NCBI GenBank assembly: GCA_963705955.1
Contig: CAVPLH010000005.1
Coordinates: 62,001-126,000 of the forward strand
Origin: WHSW01 sp963705955
GTDB lineage: Bacteria; Actinomycetota; Thermoleophilia; Solirubrobacterales; 70-9
DNA length: 64,000 bases
Reading direction: 5' to 3'
In this document: piece after piece, positions 44,601-52,975 of the stretch
Numbering within the stretch: the first letter of the stretch is position 1
How the letters are laid out: each line of letters begins with the position of its first letter
Translations under genes and position numbers: made by a program
Notes under the pieces: model-generated
Seen by the model: only the letters and a program-made list of their open reading frames with translations
What the model was told of the DNA's origin: nothing
Database searches by the model: none

Positions 44601-47201
44601 TCAGTCGCGACCTCCCGCCTCCGAGTCCGCTCGCCGTCGTTCCCGGTCCCCGCCGCGACCTCGTCGAGCCGCTCCTGCTCGGCGGCGCCGTCCTCGCTCT
44701 CCGGACCGTCGTCGCCCTCGGTCTCCTCGGCGCTCGGTGTCCGCGTCCTCGAGCTTCTCGCGCTCGCGGTCGGTCGGACGGCCGTTGGCTGAGCCGTCGC
44801 CTCGCTTCGACCGGCGTCGCCGGCGCTTGCCGCCGCCCTTCGGGAAGTTGCGCAGCAGCTCTCGCGCGACCGCCGAGGGCTTGCGGGCCATCCGCATCCG
44901 GGCGCCGCGCAGCACCTCCTCGGCCTCGGGGGTGTGGGCGACCGCGGCGGCGAGCAGGGCGATCGCGAGGCGACGGTCCTGCTGGCGGGCAGCGTGGACG
45001 ATCCGCCGCGCGTTGCGCCCGTGGGCGCGTCCGGATGAGTTCACGAACAGGCCGAGGAGGCGTTTCGTCTCCGGCCAGCGCTGAACCGCGTACTCCTCGT
45101 GCAGCTCGCGGGTCACCTCGGCCAGGCGCCAGACCCACGCCTGCGCCTGGTCGCGGCGCCCGATCCGCTTCTCGGCGAGTGCCTGGAGGAGGATCTTGGC
45201 GCCGGCGCGGCGCTCCTCGCGCGGCCAGGTCGCGACGACCTCGACCGCGTCGTCGAACGGCTCGGGCTCGCGCAGCGCGGCGGCCTCGGCGAGCGCCTTC
45301 AAGCGCAGCTGATGGCTGCGGTTTCGCTGCAGGCAGGTGAGCAGGAAGCGGCGGCGCAGCTCCTTCGCCTGGTCGTGCTGGATCATCGCCTTCGCCCGTC
45401 GCCAGTTGTTGGCGGTGACCCGGGCGCCGGCGAGCGCGGCCCAGGCGTGCTGCTCGGAGTAGTTGAGGTTCTCGACCGCGATCCGCCAGAGCTCGCGCTC
45501 GAGCACCGCGAGCCGGCGCTCGGGGTCGGCCGAGACGGGCACGACGCGGCGCTCGACCCGGACCCGGCGACCGCGGCCGCGACGCACCGGGCCGACGACG
45601 ATCGCACCGCCGCGGTAGACGTCGCGGTCGAGCAGGCTGTGCAGCGTGACGATCGTCTCGTCGTGGGTCGTCGCCGGGTGGACGAAATCGATCACCAGGC
45701 CCGCCTCCTTGCCCGGGTTGCGGCGCGTCACGCGACCGACCCGCTGCTGGTAGACGCGCCGCGACGCGGTCGGGGCGAGGTGCATGCAGATCGTCGCCCG
45801 GGGTGAGTTCCAACCCTCGGCGAGCAGCATCGCGTTGCAGAGGACGTCGACCTCGCCGCGCTCGAAGCCGGCGAGGATCTCGGCCAGCTCGCGCTTCGGC
45901 GTCTCTCCCGAGACCGCCTGGGCGTTGATCCCGGCCTTGCGAAACGCCGCCGCGACGTTGTTCGCGTGGCGGACGCCGGCGGTGTAGACGACGCCGGGCA
46001 CGCGGCGGAACCGCGACTGGTAGAGGTCGGCGACGGCGACGTTGAACGGCTCCTGGTCGAGCAGGGCGGCCAGCTCCTCCTGGTCGAAGTCCTGGTCGAC
46101 CTCGCCGCGCCGCAGGGGCACCTTGGCGATCGTTCGCACGCCCGGCCCGGGCGGGATGCGTATGCACCGCAGCGGCGCGATCACGCCGCGGCGCGCCGCC
46201 TGGGCGAGGTCGAAGCGCGACGTCTGGGTCGGGAAGAGATCGGCGACGTGGCGGGCGATCAGCGCCCCGGTCGCTGTCATGCCGATGAACACCGGGCCGG
46301 TCCAGTTGCGGATGCAGGCGCTCGTCTTCTCGCCGAGCGCCGTGTGCGCCTCGTCGCAGATCACGATCGAGTAGGCGTCCGAGACCCGGCCGGCGTTGCG
46401 GACGAACCACTGGTAGGTCTCGACCGTGACCGGTCCGTAGGGGTGATCGGCGTCGTCGAGCAACGGCGGGCAGAGGCGCTCCTTGTAGCCGCGGTCGGAG
46501 ATCTCGCCGATGAACTGATCGACGAGGTTGCGGCGGTGGGTGAGGATCAGGACGCCGCCGGTGCGGCTGGCATCGATGAACCCGACCGCGGCGACGGTCT
46601 TCCCGGCCCCGGTCGCGTGCTCGAACCAGAACCGGCGGCTCGCGCCGGGATCCTCGGGCGCCTCGGAGACGATGTCCGCGTCCTCGGTCTCGGCCTCGTC
46701 CCAGTCCTGCGGCTCCTCGTCGGGGGCGAGGACCTCGTCGTCGGCGTCGAGCTCCTCGTTGAGGGCGTCGGTCGTCTCGGCGGCCTCGCCGTCGGCGGCC
46801 GCCTTGGAGCGGCCATTGGCACGGCCGTTGCGCCTCGCCTCGCCCTCCGGGCTCTCGAGCTCGGCTGTGATCGCGGCCAGGGTCCCGGCGAGGGCGTCGA
46901 CCTGGTGCTCGTTGAGCTTCGCGCCGTCGAGCAGCTCCGGCTGGCCGTCCCAGAGCAGGCGCTCGAGGCCGAGCAGGAGCGAGTAGTCGCGTCGCCACTC
47001 GAACGAAGGGTGCTCGGCGCCGCCCTCGAGCTCGGCGAGCGCGGCGTCGACGGCGCGTCGCCGGGCGGTGCCCGGCGCCAGGTCGGCGATCGTCTCGCCC
47101 TCGAGCAGGATCGGCTCACGGGAGAACTCCCGCACTCGATCGAGGTCGGCCTCGGTCAGCTCGCTCGCCGCGCCTGCGGCAACGTCGGTGGTATTGGCCA
47201 T
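44601..47201 (-). CDS. SF2 DEAH-type helicase with acidic insertion, 3' tail probably frameshifted
   Basis: ATP-dependent nucleic-acid helicase of about 866 residues as read. LNEHQVDAL (residue 96) resembles the SSL2/type III restriction-helicase entry motif. A 70-residue acidic, low-complexity insert (117-188) separates it from Walker A (EHATGAGKT, 194-202). DEAH is at 283-286, MTATGA is motif III, and motif VI is QQRVGRVTRRNPGKE. The C-terminal half is helical and basic. The end reads as an arginine-rich tail, but from about 44735 the frame one base off has far better third-position G/C and an acidic sequence, so the end is uncertain. ATG 47201 chosen. Cellular role unknown. Confidence 0.82.
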   Translation of the reverse strand: MANTTDVAAGAASELTEADLDRVREFSREPILLEGETIADLAPGTARRRAVDAALAELEGGAEHPSFEWRRDYSLLLGLERLLWDGQPELLDGAKLNEHQVDALAGTLAAITAELESPEGEARRNGRANGRSKAAADGEAAETTDALNEELDADDEVLAPDEEPQDWDEAETEDADIVSEAPEDPGASRRFWFEHATGAGKTVAAVGFIDASRTGGVLILTHRRNLVDQFIGEISDRGYKERLCPPLLDDADHPYGPVTVETYQWFVRNAGRVSDAYSIVICDEAHTALGEKTSACIRNWTGPVFIGMTATGALIARHVADLFPTQTSRFDLAQAARRGVIAPLRCIRIPPGPGVRTIAKVPLRRGEVDQDFDQEELAALLDQEPFNVAVADLYQSRFRRVPGVVYTAGVRHANNVAAAFRKAGINAQAVSGETPKRELAEILAGFERGEVDVLCNAMLLAEGWNSPRATICMHLAPTASRRVYQQRVGRVTRRNPGKEAGLVIDFVHPATTHDETIVTLHSLLDRDVYRGGAIVVGPVRRGRGRRVRVERRVVPVSADPERRLAVLERELWRIAVENLNYSEQHAWAALAGARVTANNWRRAKAMIQHDQAKELRRRFLLTCLQRNRSHQLRLKALAEAAALREPEPFDDAVEVVATWPREERRAGAKILLQALAEKRIGRRDQAQAWVWRLAEVTRELHEEYAVQRWPETKRLLGLFVNSSGRAHGRNARRIVHAARQQDRRLAIALLAAAVAHTPEAEEVLRGARMRMARKPSAVARELLRNFPKGGGKRRRRRSKRGDGSANGRPTDREREKLEDADTERRGDRGRRRSGERGRRRRAGAARRGRGGDRERRRADSEAGGRD

Positions 47202-47224
47202 TGGCAAGGGAATAAACGGCCCCG

Positions 47225-47378
47225 CGCCAGCCGGCTGATCGTGGTCGAACGCGGCGGGCGAAGTAACTCGGAAGAGGGATGTGCCGGGCCGAGATCCCCT
47301 CCGGCCGGACCGGCAACCCTCCGTGGCCCAAGAAACACGGGGACCAACACAATTGAACCACACCGGGCACCCGATGTG
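47225..47378 (+). other. Gene-free gap with a possible structured RNA
   Basis: The 238-base gap 47202-47439 holds no convincing gene. On the plus strand GAGGGAT and ATCCCCTC can pair, CCGTG (47330-47334) pairs with CACGG, and the CCGGCAACC motif resembles the core of SAM-I/SAM-IV riboswitches. No rightward gene follows before the palindrome at 47379, so a riboswitch would have nothing to control here. It may equally be just the helicase promoter region read on the minus strand. Confidence 0.25.
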
Positions 47379-47406
47379 CGAAAGCCCTCCGGCCGGAGGG
47401 CTTTCG
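47379..47406. terminator. Perfect 28-bp palindrome, probable intrinsic terminator
   Basis: Two 14-base arms, CGAAAGCCCTCCGG and its complement, form a perfect palindrome with a CTTTCG edge. It lies 33 bases after the stop of the FAD oxidase on the minus strand, the right place for its terminator. Being symmetrical, it could also end a rightward transcript. Confidence 0.65.
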
Positions 47407-47439
47407 CCGGCCCTGACGGGCCGTCCGTTCGTCGGCGCG

Positions 47440-48843
47440 TCAGCCGGTCGCCGCCGGCTCGATGTTCTGGTTGACGCGGAACAGGTTGTCGGGATCGTAG
47501 GTCGCCTTCACGGCCGCGAGGCGGTCGTAGTTGTCGCGGTAGCTCGCCCGGACCCGCTCCTGTCCCTCGTCCATCATCATGTTCACGTACGCGCCGCCCG
47601 CCGAGTGGGGGTGCAGGGCCTCGAAGTAGTCGACCGTCCAATCCCGGATCGCATCGACGTTCGCCGGGTCGGGGTCGACGCCGGCGAACACCGAGCCCCA
47701 GGTGGAGTCGCGGTAGCTCCAGGCCGTGTCGGAGGAGTCGACGTCGTGGACGGCTCCGTTGATCGGGTAGAGGTGCATGGTCGACTTCCAGGTCGGCATC
47801 TCGGCCCCGAACTTCGCGTGCGCCTCGACCGCCTCGTCGGGGATCTCGTTGACGAAGTCGGCGCGCCAGTACCACTGGTCGCCCTTCGGGTAGACGCCGT
47901 CGAAGGCACCCTGAATGTCCGGGTGCGCCATCGCCTGCGGCCCGTGCAGCAGCGGCTCCGGCGTCGCGTCGAGCAGCGGCGCCATCGCCTTCGCGGCCGC
48001 GTCCTCGTCGCCGCCGACGTAGCACCAGACGATGCCGCTCACCTGGCGCAGGTGGAGCTCCTCCGGGAACGGCGGGGCCGGGGGCACCGAGCCGTAGAGG
48101 AAGAAGCCGTTGAGCTCGCGCGGGGCGTCGGTGATGAAGTCGCGGTAGACCTTCAGCACCTCGGCGCTCTGCTCGACCGTCCAGAAGGTCGGCCCGGCGA
48201 CCACCGTGTCGACGTCGTGGAGCCGGAACTTGAACGACGTCACGACGCCGAAGTTGCCGCCGCCGCCGCGGATCGCCCAGAAGAGGTCCGGGTTCTCGTC
48301 GGCGCTCGCGCGAACCCGCTCGCCGTTCGCGAGCACCAGCTCCGCTTCGAGCAGGTTGTCGATCGTGAGCCCGCACTTGCGGGTCAGGTGGCCGAGCCCG
48401 CCGCCGAGCGTCAGCCCGCCGACACCGGTCGTCGAGATGATCCCGCTCGGCGTCGCGAGGCCATGCGCGTTGGTGGCGCGGTCGACCTCGCCCCAGGTGG
48501 CGCCGCCGTCTACCCGCACCGTGCGCCCCTCCGGGTCGACCTCGATCCCGCGCATCGGCGAGAGGTCGATTACGACGCCGTCGTCGACGGTCCCGAGCCC
48601 GGCGCCGTTGTGACCGCCGCCCCGAACCGCGAGCGGCAGGTCGTGCTCGCGAGCGAAACCAACGATCGCTGCGACGTCGTCGGCGCTCGCGCATTGCGCG
48701 ACCAGCGCCGGCCGCTTGTGAATCATCGCGTTGTAGACCGGGCTCGCCTCGCCGTACTCGGCGTCGTCGGGGCCGATCAGCCGTCCCTTGAACCCGGAGA
48801 GCTCCTCCCGTGCGGCCCGCGCGGGATCGGTAACTGTGCTCAC
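47440..48843 (-). CDS. FAD-linked oxidase of the berberine-bridge-enzyme type
   Basis: PCMH-type FAD oxidoreductase of 467 residues with a C-terminal BBE motif. The FAD-binding part holds AVRGGGHNGAG, whose histidine is the usual covalent FAD ligand, and GGLTLGGGLGHLTRKCGLTIDN. The C-terminus YDPDNLFRVNQNIEP is the BBE signature. Substrates of relatives are sugars, alkaloids or aromatic alcohols; none can be assigned here. GTG 48843 has AGGAGG at ideal distance, better than more upstream codons. It is divergent from the LuxR-type gene, with a shared 139-base control region. Confidence 0.88.
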   Translation of the reverse strand: MSTVTDPARAAREELSGFKGRLIGPDDAEYGEASPVYNAMIHKRPALVAQCASADDVAAIVGFAREHDLPLAVRGGGHNGAGLGTVDDGVVIDLSPMRGIEVDPEGRTVRVDGGATWGEVDRATNAHGLATPSGIISTTGVGGLTLGGGLGHLTRKCGLTIDNLLEAELVLANGERVRASADENPDLFWAIRGGGGNFGVVTSFKFRLHDVDTVVAGPTFWTVEQSAEVLKVYRDFITDAPRELNGFFLYGSVPPAPPFPEELHLRQVSGIVWCYVGGDEDAAAKAMAPLLDATPEPLLHGPQAMAHPDIQGAFDGVYPKGDQWYWRADFVNEIPDEAVEAHAKFGAEMPTWKSTMHLYPINGAVHDVDSSDTAWSYRDSTWGSVFAGVDPDPANVDAIRDWTVDYFEALHPHSAGGAYVNMMMDEGQERVRASYRDNYDRLAAVKATYDPDNLFRVNQNIEPAATG

Positions 48844-48973
48844 GTCGTCCTCCTCGTGGTCGTCCTCTGGCGTCCTGGAGCCCGACCCTAATGCCTGCAC
48901 GGTCTCCTGTCATGACGCAAACGGACCCACTTGCCTGCCGGACCGTCCGTGCGGGGATTGACGCCACTGATCA

Positions 48974-48993
48974 GATCTGACTATGGTCAGATC
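48974..48993. promoter_or_regulatory. 8-bp-arm inverted repeat between the oxidase and LuxR genes
   Basis: GATCTGAC (48974-48981) and GTCAGATC (48986-48993) flank TATG. The repeat covers the farther-upstream ATG candidate of the LuxR gene (48983), which favours ATG 49004 as the true start. It looks like the binding site of a dimeric regulator serving the divergent pair. Confidence 0.6.
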
Positions 48994-49003
48994 GGACGCC
49001 GGT

Positions 49004-52003
49004 ATGCCTGACCTTCCCGGTTCGCTCTCTCCGACCTCGACCTTTCCGTTCGTCGGCCGTGCCGCCGAGTTGGAAACGCTCCGTGCGTTGACGCCCAGCG
49101 CTCGCGGGGAGAGCGGTCGGTTGGTCCTGGTCGGCGGCGAGGCCGGATCGGGCAAGAGCCGTCTCGTCCGCGAGTTCGCCGCCGAGGCCGAGGCGGGCGG
49201 CGCGCTCGTCCTCGCCGGCGCCTGCGACGCGGTCGTCCGAACACCCTACGGGCCGTTCGTCGAAGCGCTGGACCAACTCGCGAGGAGCATCGACCCGGTC
49301 GAGTTGCGGGCGGCGCTCGGTACAGGCGGTGGCGAGCTCACCCGCCTGCTGCCGGATCTGGCGGTTCGGCTCGGCGACCTGACTCCTCCGGTCGAGGCCG
49401 ATCCGGACACCGAGCGCCACCGGCTGCATACGGCCGTCGTCGACCTCCTCGTCGGCCTCAGCGGCCGCCGCCCGGTCGTCCTGGTGCTCGAGGACGGGCA
49501 CTGGGCCGACGGGCCGACCCTGCTCCTGCTGCGGCACCTGGCACGCGCCCCCGGCAGTGGGCGGCTGCTGGTGATCGCCACCTTCCGAGACACCGAGGCC
49601 GACGTACCGGCGACGCTCTCGGAGGCGCTCGCCGACCTGCGTCGCTCCGACGAGGTCGTCCGCCTGCGGCTCCGCGGCCTCTCGGGCGACGAGGTGACGG
49701 ATTTCGTCCGCCGCGCCGCCGGAGGCGACCCGGGCGATGGCCCACCGGAGCTGGCGAAGGCGATCACCGATCTGACCGGCGGCAATGCGTTCCTCGTCTG
49801 CGAGCTGTGGCGCGCCCTGGTCGAGGCGCGGGGCATCGGGGTGGTCAACGGCACGATCCAGCTGACGCGGCCGCCGGCGGAGCTGCGAACGCCGGAGAGC
49901 GTCCGCGAGGTCGTCAGCCACCGGCTCTCATACCTGGCACCCGGAACAATCAACCTGCTCGACCTCGCGGCGACGATCGGGAGGGAGTTCGAGCACGAGA
50001 TCCTCCGCCGCGCCTCGGGGCTGGCCGAGCCTGAGCTTGGGACTGCGCTCGACGAGGCCGTTCGGAGCGGCTTCATCGAGGAGCTCCCGCGGCGCGGCTT
50101 GGCCTACCGGTTCACCCACGAGCTCGTCCGCCGTGCGGTCTACGACCGGATCACCGGCGTCCGCCGGGCGGAGCTCCACCTCCGGGTCGGTGAGGCGCTC
50201 GAGGGCCCCGATCAGCCCTCGGGCCGGGCGCTTGCCGACCTCGCTCGCCACTTCGCCGCGGCCGCGCCGCTCGGCGACGCCGAGCGCGTGGTCGAGTACA
50301 ACCTGCGCGCGGGCCGGGCGGCGATCGCCGCGCTCGCCTTCGACGAGGGGGCCGCGCAGCTGCGCACGGCGCTCGAGCTGGGAATCGACAGCCGGTCGCG
50401 GCGAGCGGAGGCCTTCCTCGAGCTCGGCAGCGCCAGCCACCGCGCCGGCAAGGCACCCGATGCGCTGGAGGCGTTCAGGTCCGCGGCCGAGATCGCGCGC
50501 GAGCTGGGCGACGCGGAGATCCTGACGCGGGCCGCGATCGGCTACGAGGACACCTGCTGGCGTCCCGGGATCACCGACCAGGGGGCTGTCGAGCTGCTCG
50601 AGGAGGCGGCCGTCGCGCTCGGCGAGGAGAGCTCGAAGCTGCGCGTAGGGGTGCTCGGGGGGCTCGCCCGGGCGCTCGACCTGCGCGGCGATCGCGAGCG
50701 CGGCGCGATCGCGCGCGCGAGCGCGATCACGATGGCCCGGCGGCTCCAGGACCCCGCCGGCCTCGCGACCGCGCTCGTCCGCTCCTACTGGTCGCGGGGG
50801 ACGAGCTCGCTCGAGGAGATCCTCGAGATGCTCACCGAGGCACGGGACCTCGGCGAGGAGCTCGGCGACACCGAGATCCGAGCCGAGGCGATGTCCTGGC
50901 GGGTGCCGACGTTCGTCGCCCTCTGTGACATCGAGTCGGCCCGGCGGGAGACGGTGGCACTGCGCGAGGCCGCCGAGCAGGCGGCCCAGCCGTTCGTGCT
51001 CCACGTCGCCGAGCACTACGGCTCGGCGATCGCCCTCGCCGACGGTCACCTCGACGAGGCCGAGGCGAGGGCGCGGCGCTCCCATGAGTGGAGCCTGCTG
51101 CTGACGGGGCGCGACGCCTCGGGTGTCTACGGCACCCAGATGTTCAGCATCCGCCGCGAGCAGGGGCGCCTCGCGGAGCTCGCGCCGGTGACCAGGATCC
51201 TCGCCGGCGAGGCGCGACGCGAGGGACCGTGGCGTCCGGGCCTCGTCGCCCTGCTGGTCGAGCTCGGGATGGAGGCCGAGGCAAGGCGCGAGCTGTCGCT
51301 GGTCGTCGATCAGGGGGTCGATCGCTTCCGGGAGTCGCTCTGGATCGCCTCGCTCACCTACCTGGCCGATGCTGCCGCGGCGCTCAACGACCAGGCCACC
51401 GCCGGCCTCGTCTACCCGGAGCTCGAGCCGCTCGCCGGGGCGAACGTGATGATCGGGCATCTGGTCGGCTGCTACGGGGCCGTCGACCGTTACCTGGGCA
51501 TGCTCGCGACGACGCTCGGCGAGTGGGAACGCGCCGAGGCGCACTTCGCTGTCGCGATGGATCTGAACCGGCGCATGGGGGCGGAGACGTGGCTCGCGCA
51601 CACCGCCTACGAGTATGCCCGTCTGCTGCTCCAGCGCCCGAGCGCCGATCGCGCCGGCGCTGAGGGGCTGCTCGTCGAGGCGGCGGAGCTCGCTCGGCGG
51701 ATCGGGATGCCTGCCCTTCTCGGCCGGATCGGGGCGTTGGGGACGCCGGCGCCGGCGGCGGCGCCGCCGAACGGCCTCGTCGACGGGGACGGCGCCGGCC
51801 TGCCCGACGGCCTCTCGCCGCGTGAAGCGCAGATCCTGCGACTCGTCGCCGCTGGGCTCAGCAACCGCGAGATCGGTACGACGCTGGTGATCAGCGAGCA
51901 CACGGCCGCGAACCACGTCCGCAGCATCCTCCGGAAGACGGGCTGCGCGAATCGCACCGAGGCCGCGTCCTACGCCCACCGGCGGGGTTTGGTCGACGTT
52001 TAA
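49004..52003 (+). CDS. LuxR-family regulator with AAA ATPase and TPR-like domains (LAL type)
   Basis: Large ATP-binding LuxR regulator of about 999 residues, or 1006 from ATG 48983. The N-terminal ATPase has FVGRAAELETLRAL, Walker A VGGEAGSGKSRLVREF and Walker B VVLVLEDGHWAD. A long helical TPR-like region follows. The C-terminal HTH is LSPREAQILRLVAAGLSNREIGTTLVISEHTAANHVRSIL. Such proteins activate transcription after binding an inducer. The divergent FAD oxidase is the natural target. I prefer ATG 49004 because the upstream ATG lies inside an inverted repeat. Confidence 0.9.
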   Translation: MPDLPGSLSPTSTFPFVGRAAELETLRALTPSARGESGRLVLVGGEAGSGKSRLVREFAAEAEAGGALVLAGACDAVVRTPYGPFVEALDQLARSIDPVELRAALGTGGGELTRLLPDLAVRLGDLTPPVEADPDTERHRLHTAVVDLLVGLSGRRPVVLVLEDGHWADGPTLLLLRHLARAPGSGRLLVIATFRDTEADVPATLSEALADLRRSDEVVRLRLRGLSGDEVTDFVRRAAGGDPGDGPPELAKAITDLTGGNAFLVCELWRALVEARGIGVVNGTIQLTRPPAELRTPESVREVVSHRLSYLAPGTINLLDLAATIGREFEHEILRRASGLAEPELGTALDEAVRSGFIEELPRRGLAYRFTHELVRRAVYDRITGVRRAELHLRVGEALEGPDQPSGRALADLARHFAAAAPLGDAERVVEYNLRAGRAAIAALAFDEGAAQLRTALELGIDSRSRRAEAFLELGSASHRAGKAPDALEAFRSAAEIARELGDAEILTRAAIGYEDTCWRPGITDQGAVELLEEAAVALGEESSKLRVGVLGGLARALDLRGDRERGAIARASAITMARRLQDPAGLATALVRSYWSRGTSSLEEILEMLTEARDLGEELGDTEIRAEAMSWRVPTFVALCDIESARRETVALREAAEQAAQPFVLHVAEHYGSAIALADGHLDEAEARARRSHEWSLLLTGRDASGVYGTQMFSIRREQGRLAELAPVTRILAGEARREGPWRPGLVALLVELGMEAEARRELSLVVDQGVDRFRESLWIASLTYLADAAAALNDQATAGLVYPELEPLAGANVMIGHLVGCYGAVDRYLGMLATTLGEWERAEAHFAVAMDLNRRMGAETWLAHTAYEYARLLLQRPSADRAGAEGLLVEAAELARRIGMPALLGRIGALGTPAPAAAPPNGLVDGDGAGLPDGLSPREAQILRLVAAGLSNREIGTTLVISEHTAANHVRSILRKTGCANRTEAASYAHRRGLVDV

Positions 52004-52012
52004 GGTCCACGA

Positions 52013-52018
52013 TACGAT
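52013..52018 (+). promoter_or_regulatory. DUF4242 gene -10 box (leaderless)
   Basis: TACGAT ends eight bases before the ATG at 52027. Confidence 0.45.
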
Positions 52019-52026
52019 CCGGGTCG

Positions 52027-52320
52027 ATGCCCCTCTACATGATCGAGCGGAGCTTCGCCGACCAGCTCGAGCTGACCGGCGACGACGTGAGCCTGATCGA
52101 GGAGATCAACGCCGACGAGGGCGTGCATTGGCTGTTCTCGTTCTTGAGCGCGGACCGGCGGCGCACCTACTGTCTCTACGAGGCGCCCTTCCCCGACGCG
52201 ATCATCGCCGCCGCCCGGCGCGCTGAGATCCCGGCGGACGCCGTGGTCGAGGTCGGTACCGCCGCGCCCGAGCTCTCGGGCCGGCTGCGCGACTGGGCGG
52301 CTTCACAGGCCTCCACATAG
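52027..52320 (+). CDS. DUF4242 family protein
   Basis: Small soluble protein of 97 residues beginning MPLYMIERSFADQLELT, the DUF4242 opening. It includes GVHWLFSFLSADRRRTYCLYEAP and a C-terminal AEIPADAVVEV. The family adopts a ferredoxin-like fold of uncertain function, with some members called nickel-binding. It lies 24 bases after the LuxR gene in the same direction but has its own -10 box. Confidence 0.82.
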   Translation: MPLYMIERSFADQLELTGDDVSLIEEINADEGVHWLFSFLSADRRRTYCLYEAPFPDAIIAAARRAEIPADAVVEVGTAAPELSGRLRDWAASQAST

Positions 52321-52336
52321 GCCCGCTCGCAGCCCG

Positions 52337-52936
52337 GTGAGCGTCCTCGTCAGCATGCGTGCCCGAATCAAATTGCTGCCTGCGACCGCGGTTGCGGCGG
52401 CGCTGCTCGCCTCGATCGGGTTCGCCGCCTGCGGCGGCGGCGATCCGGGGTCCGCCAATCCGCAGTCGGCGAGGATCGACTTCAAGCAGGCGCTCGCCGG
52501 TGCCCCCGCCCCGCTCGCGAAGCTGTACGCGAACGGCGACACGCTGGTCGGGGGCGGCCTCGACGAGCTGAACTCGAAGCTCGCTTCGGTCCGGGGCTAT
52601 CCGGCCGTCGTCAACGTCTGGGCGTCGTGGTGCGGCCCGTGCCGCTTCGAGTTCCCGGACCTGCAGAAGGTTGCCTCGGAGCGCGGCAAGAAGGTGGCGT
52701 TCATCGGCGTCGACACCGAGGACTCCGACGACGCGGCGAGGACGTTCCTCGACGAGCTGCCGCTCCCCTATCCGAGCATCACCGATCCCGACAAGCAGGT
52801 GTTCGACGAGTACGACCTCCGCGGCGTGCCGGCGACGGCGTTCTATGACTCCGAGGGGGAGCTGCAATACGTCAAGCAGGGCCCGTACACCTCCGCGGAT
52901 CAGCTGCGAGCCGACATCGACAAGTACGCGAGCTGA
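52337..52936 (+). CDS. TlpA/ResA-like thioredoxin-fold lipoprotein
   Basis: Membrane-anchored thiol-disulfide protein of about 199 residues. The signal sequence ends with lipobox FAAC, so a lipid-modified cysteine anchors the domain outside. Thioredoxin motif VVNVWASWCGPCRFEFPDLQ holds the redox cysteines, and GVPATAFYD has the cis-proline. TlpA/ResA proteins reduce apocytochrome c or other exported thiols; the Ccm genes in this window make cytochrome maturation plausible, although they are 14 kb away. GTG 52337 or ATG 52355 may be the start. Confidence 0.85.
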   Translation: MSVLVSMRARIKLLPATAVAAALLASIGFAACGGGDPGSANPQSARIDFKQALAGAPAPLAKLYANGDTLVGGGLDELNSKLASVRGYPAVVNVWASWCGPCRFEFPDLQKVASERGKKVAFIGVDTEDSDDAARTFLDELPLPYPSITDPDKQVFDEYDLRGVPATAFYDSEGELQYVKQGPYTSADQLRADIDKYAS

Positions 52937-52963
52937 GCCCCGCGCTCCGATCCGCCCGGGGCG

Positions 52964-52969
52964 GATAAT
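52964..52969 (+). promoter_or_regulatory. nfeD -10 box (leaderless)
   Basis: GATAAT ends six bases before the ATG at 52976. Confidence 0.45.
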
Positions 52970-52975
52970 CCGCAG

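Noticed and set aside
47281..47373. tRNA-like acceptor pairing (GTGCC...GGCAC)
   Set aside because: No T-loop, anticodon arm or CCA-proximal pairing could be drawn on either strand.
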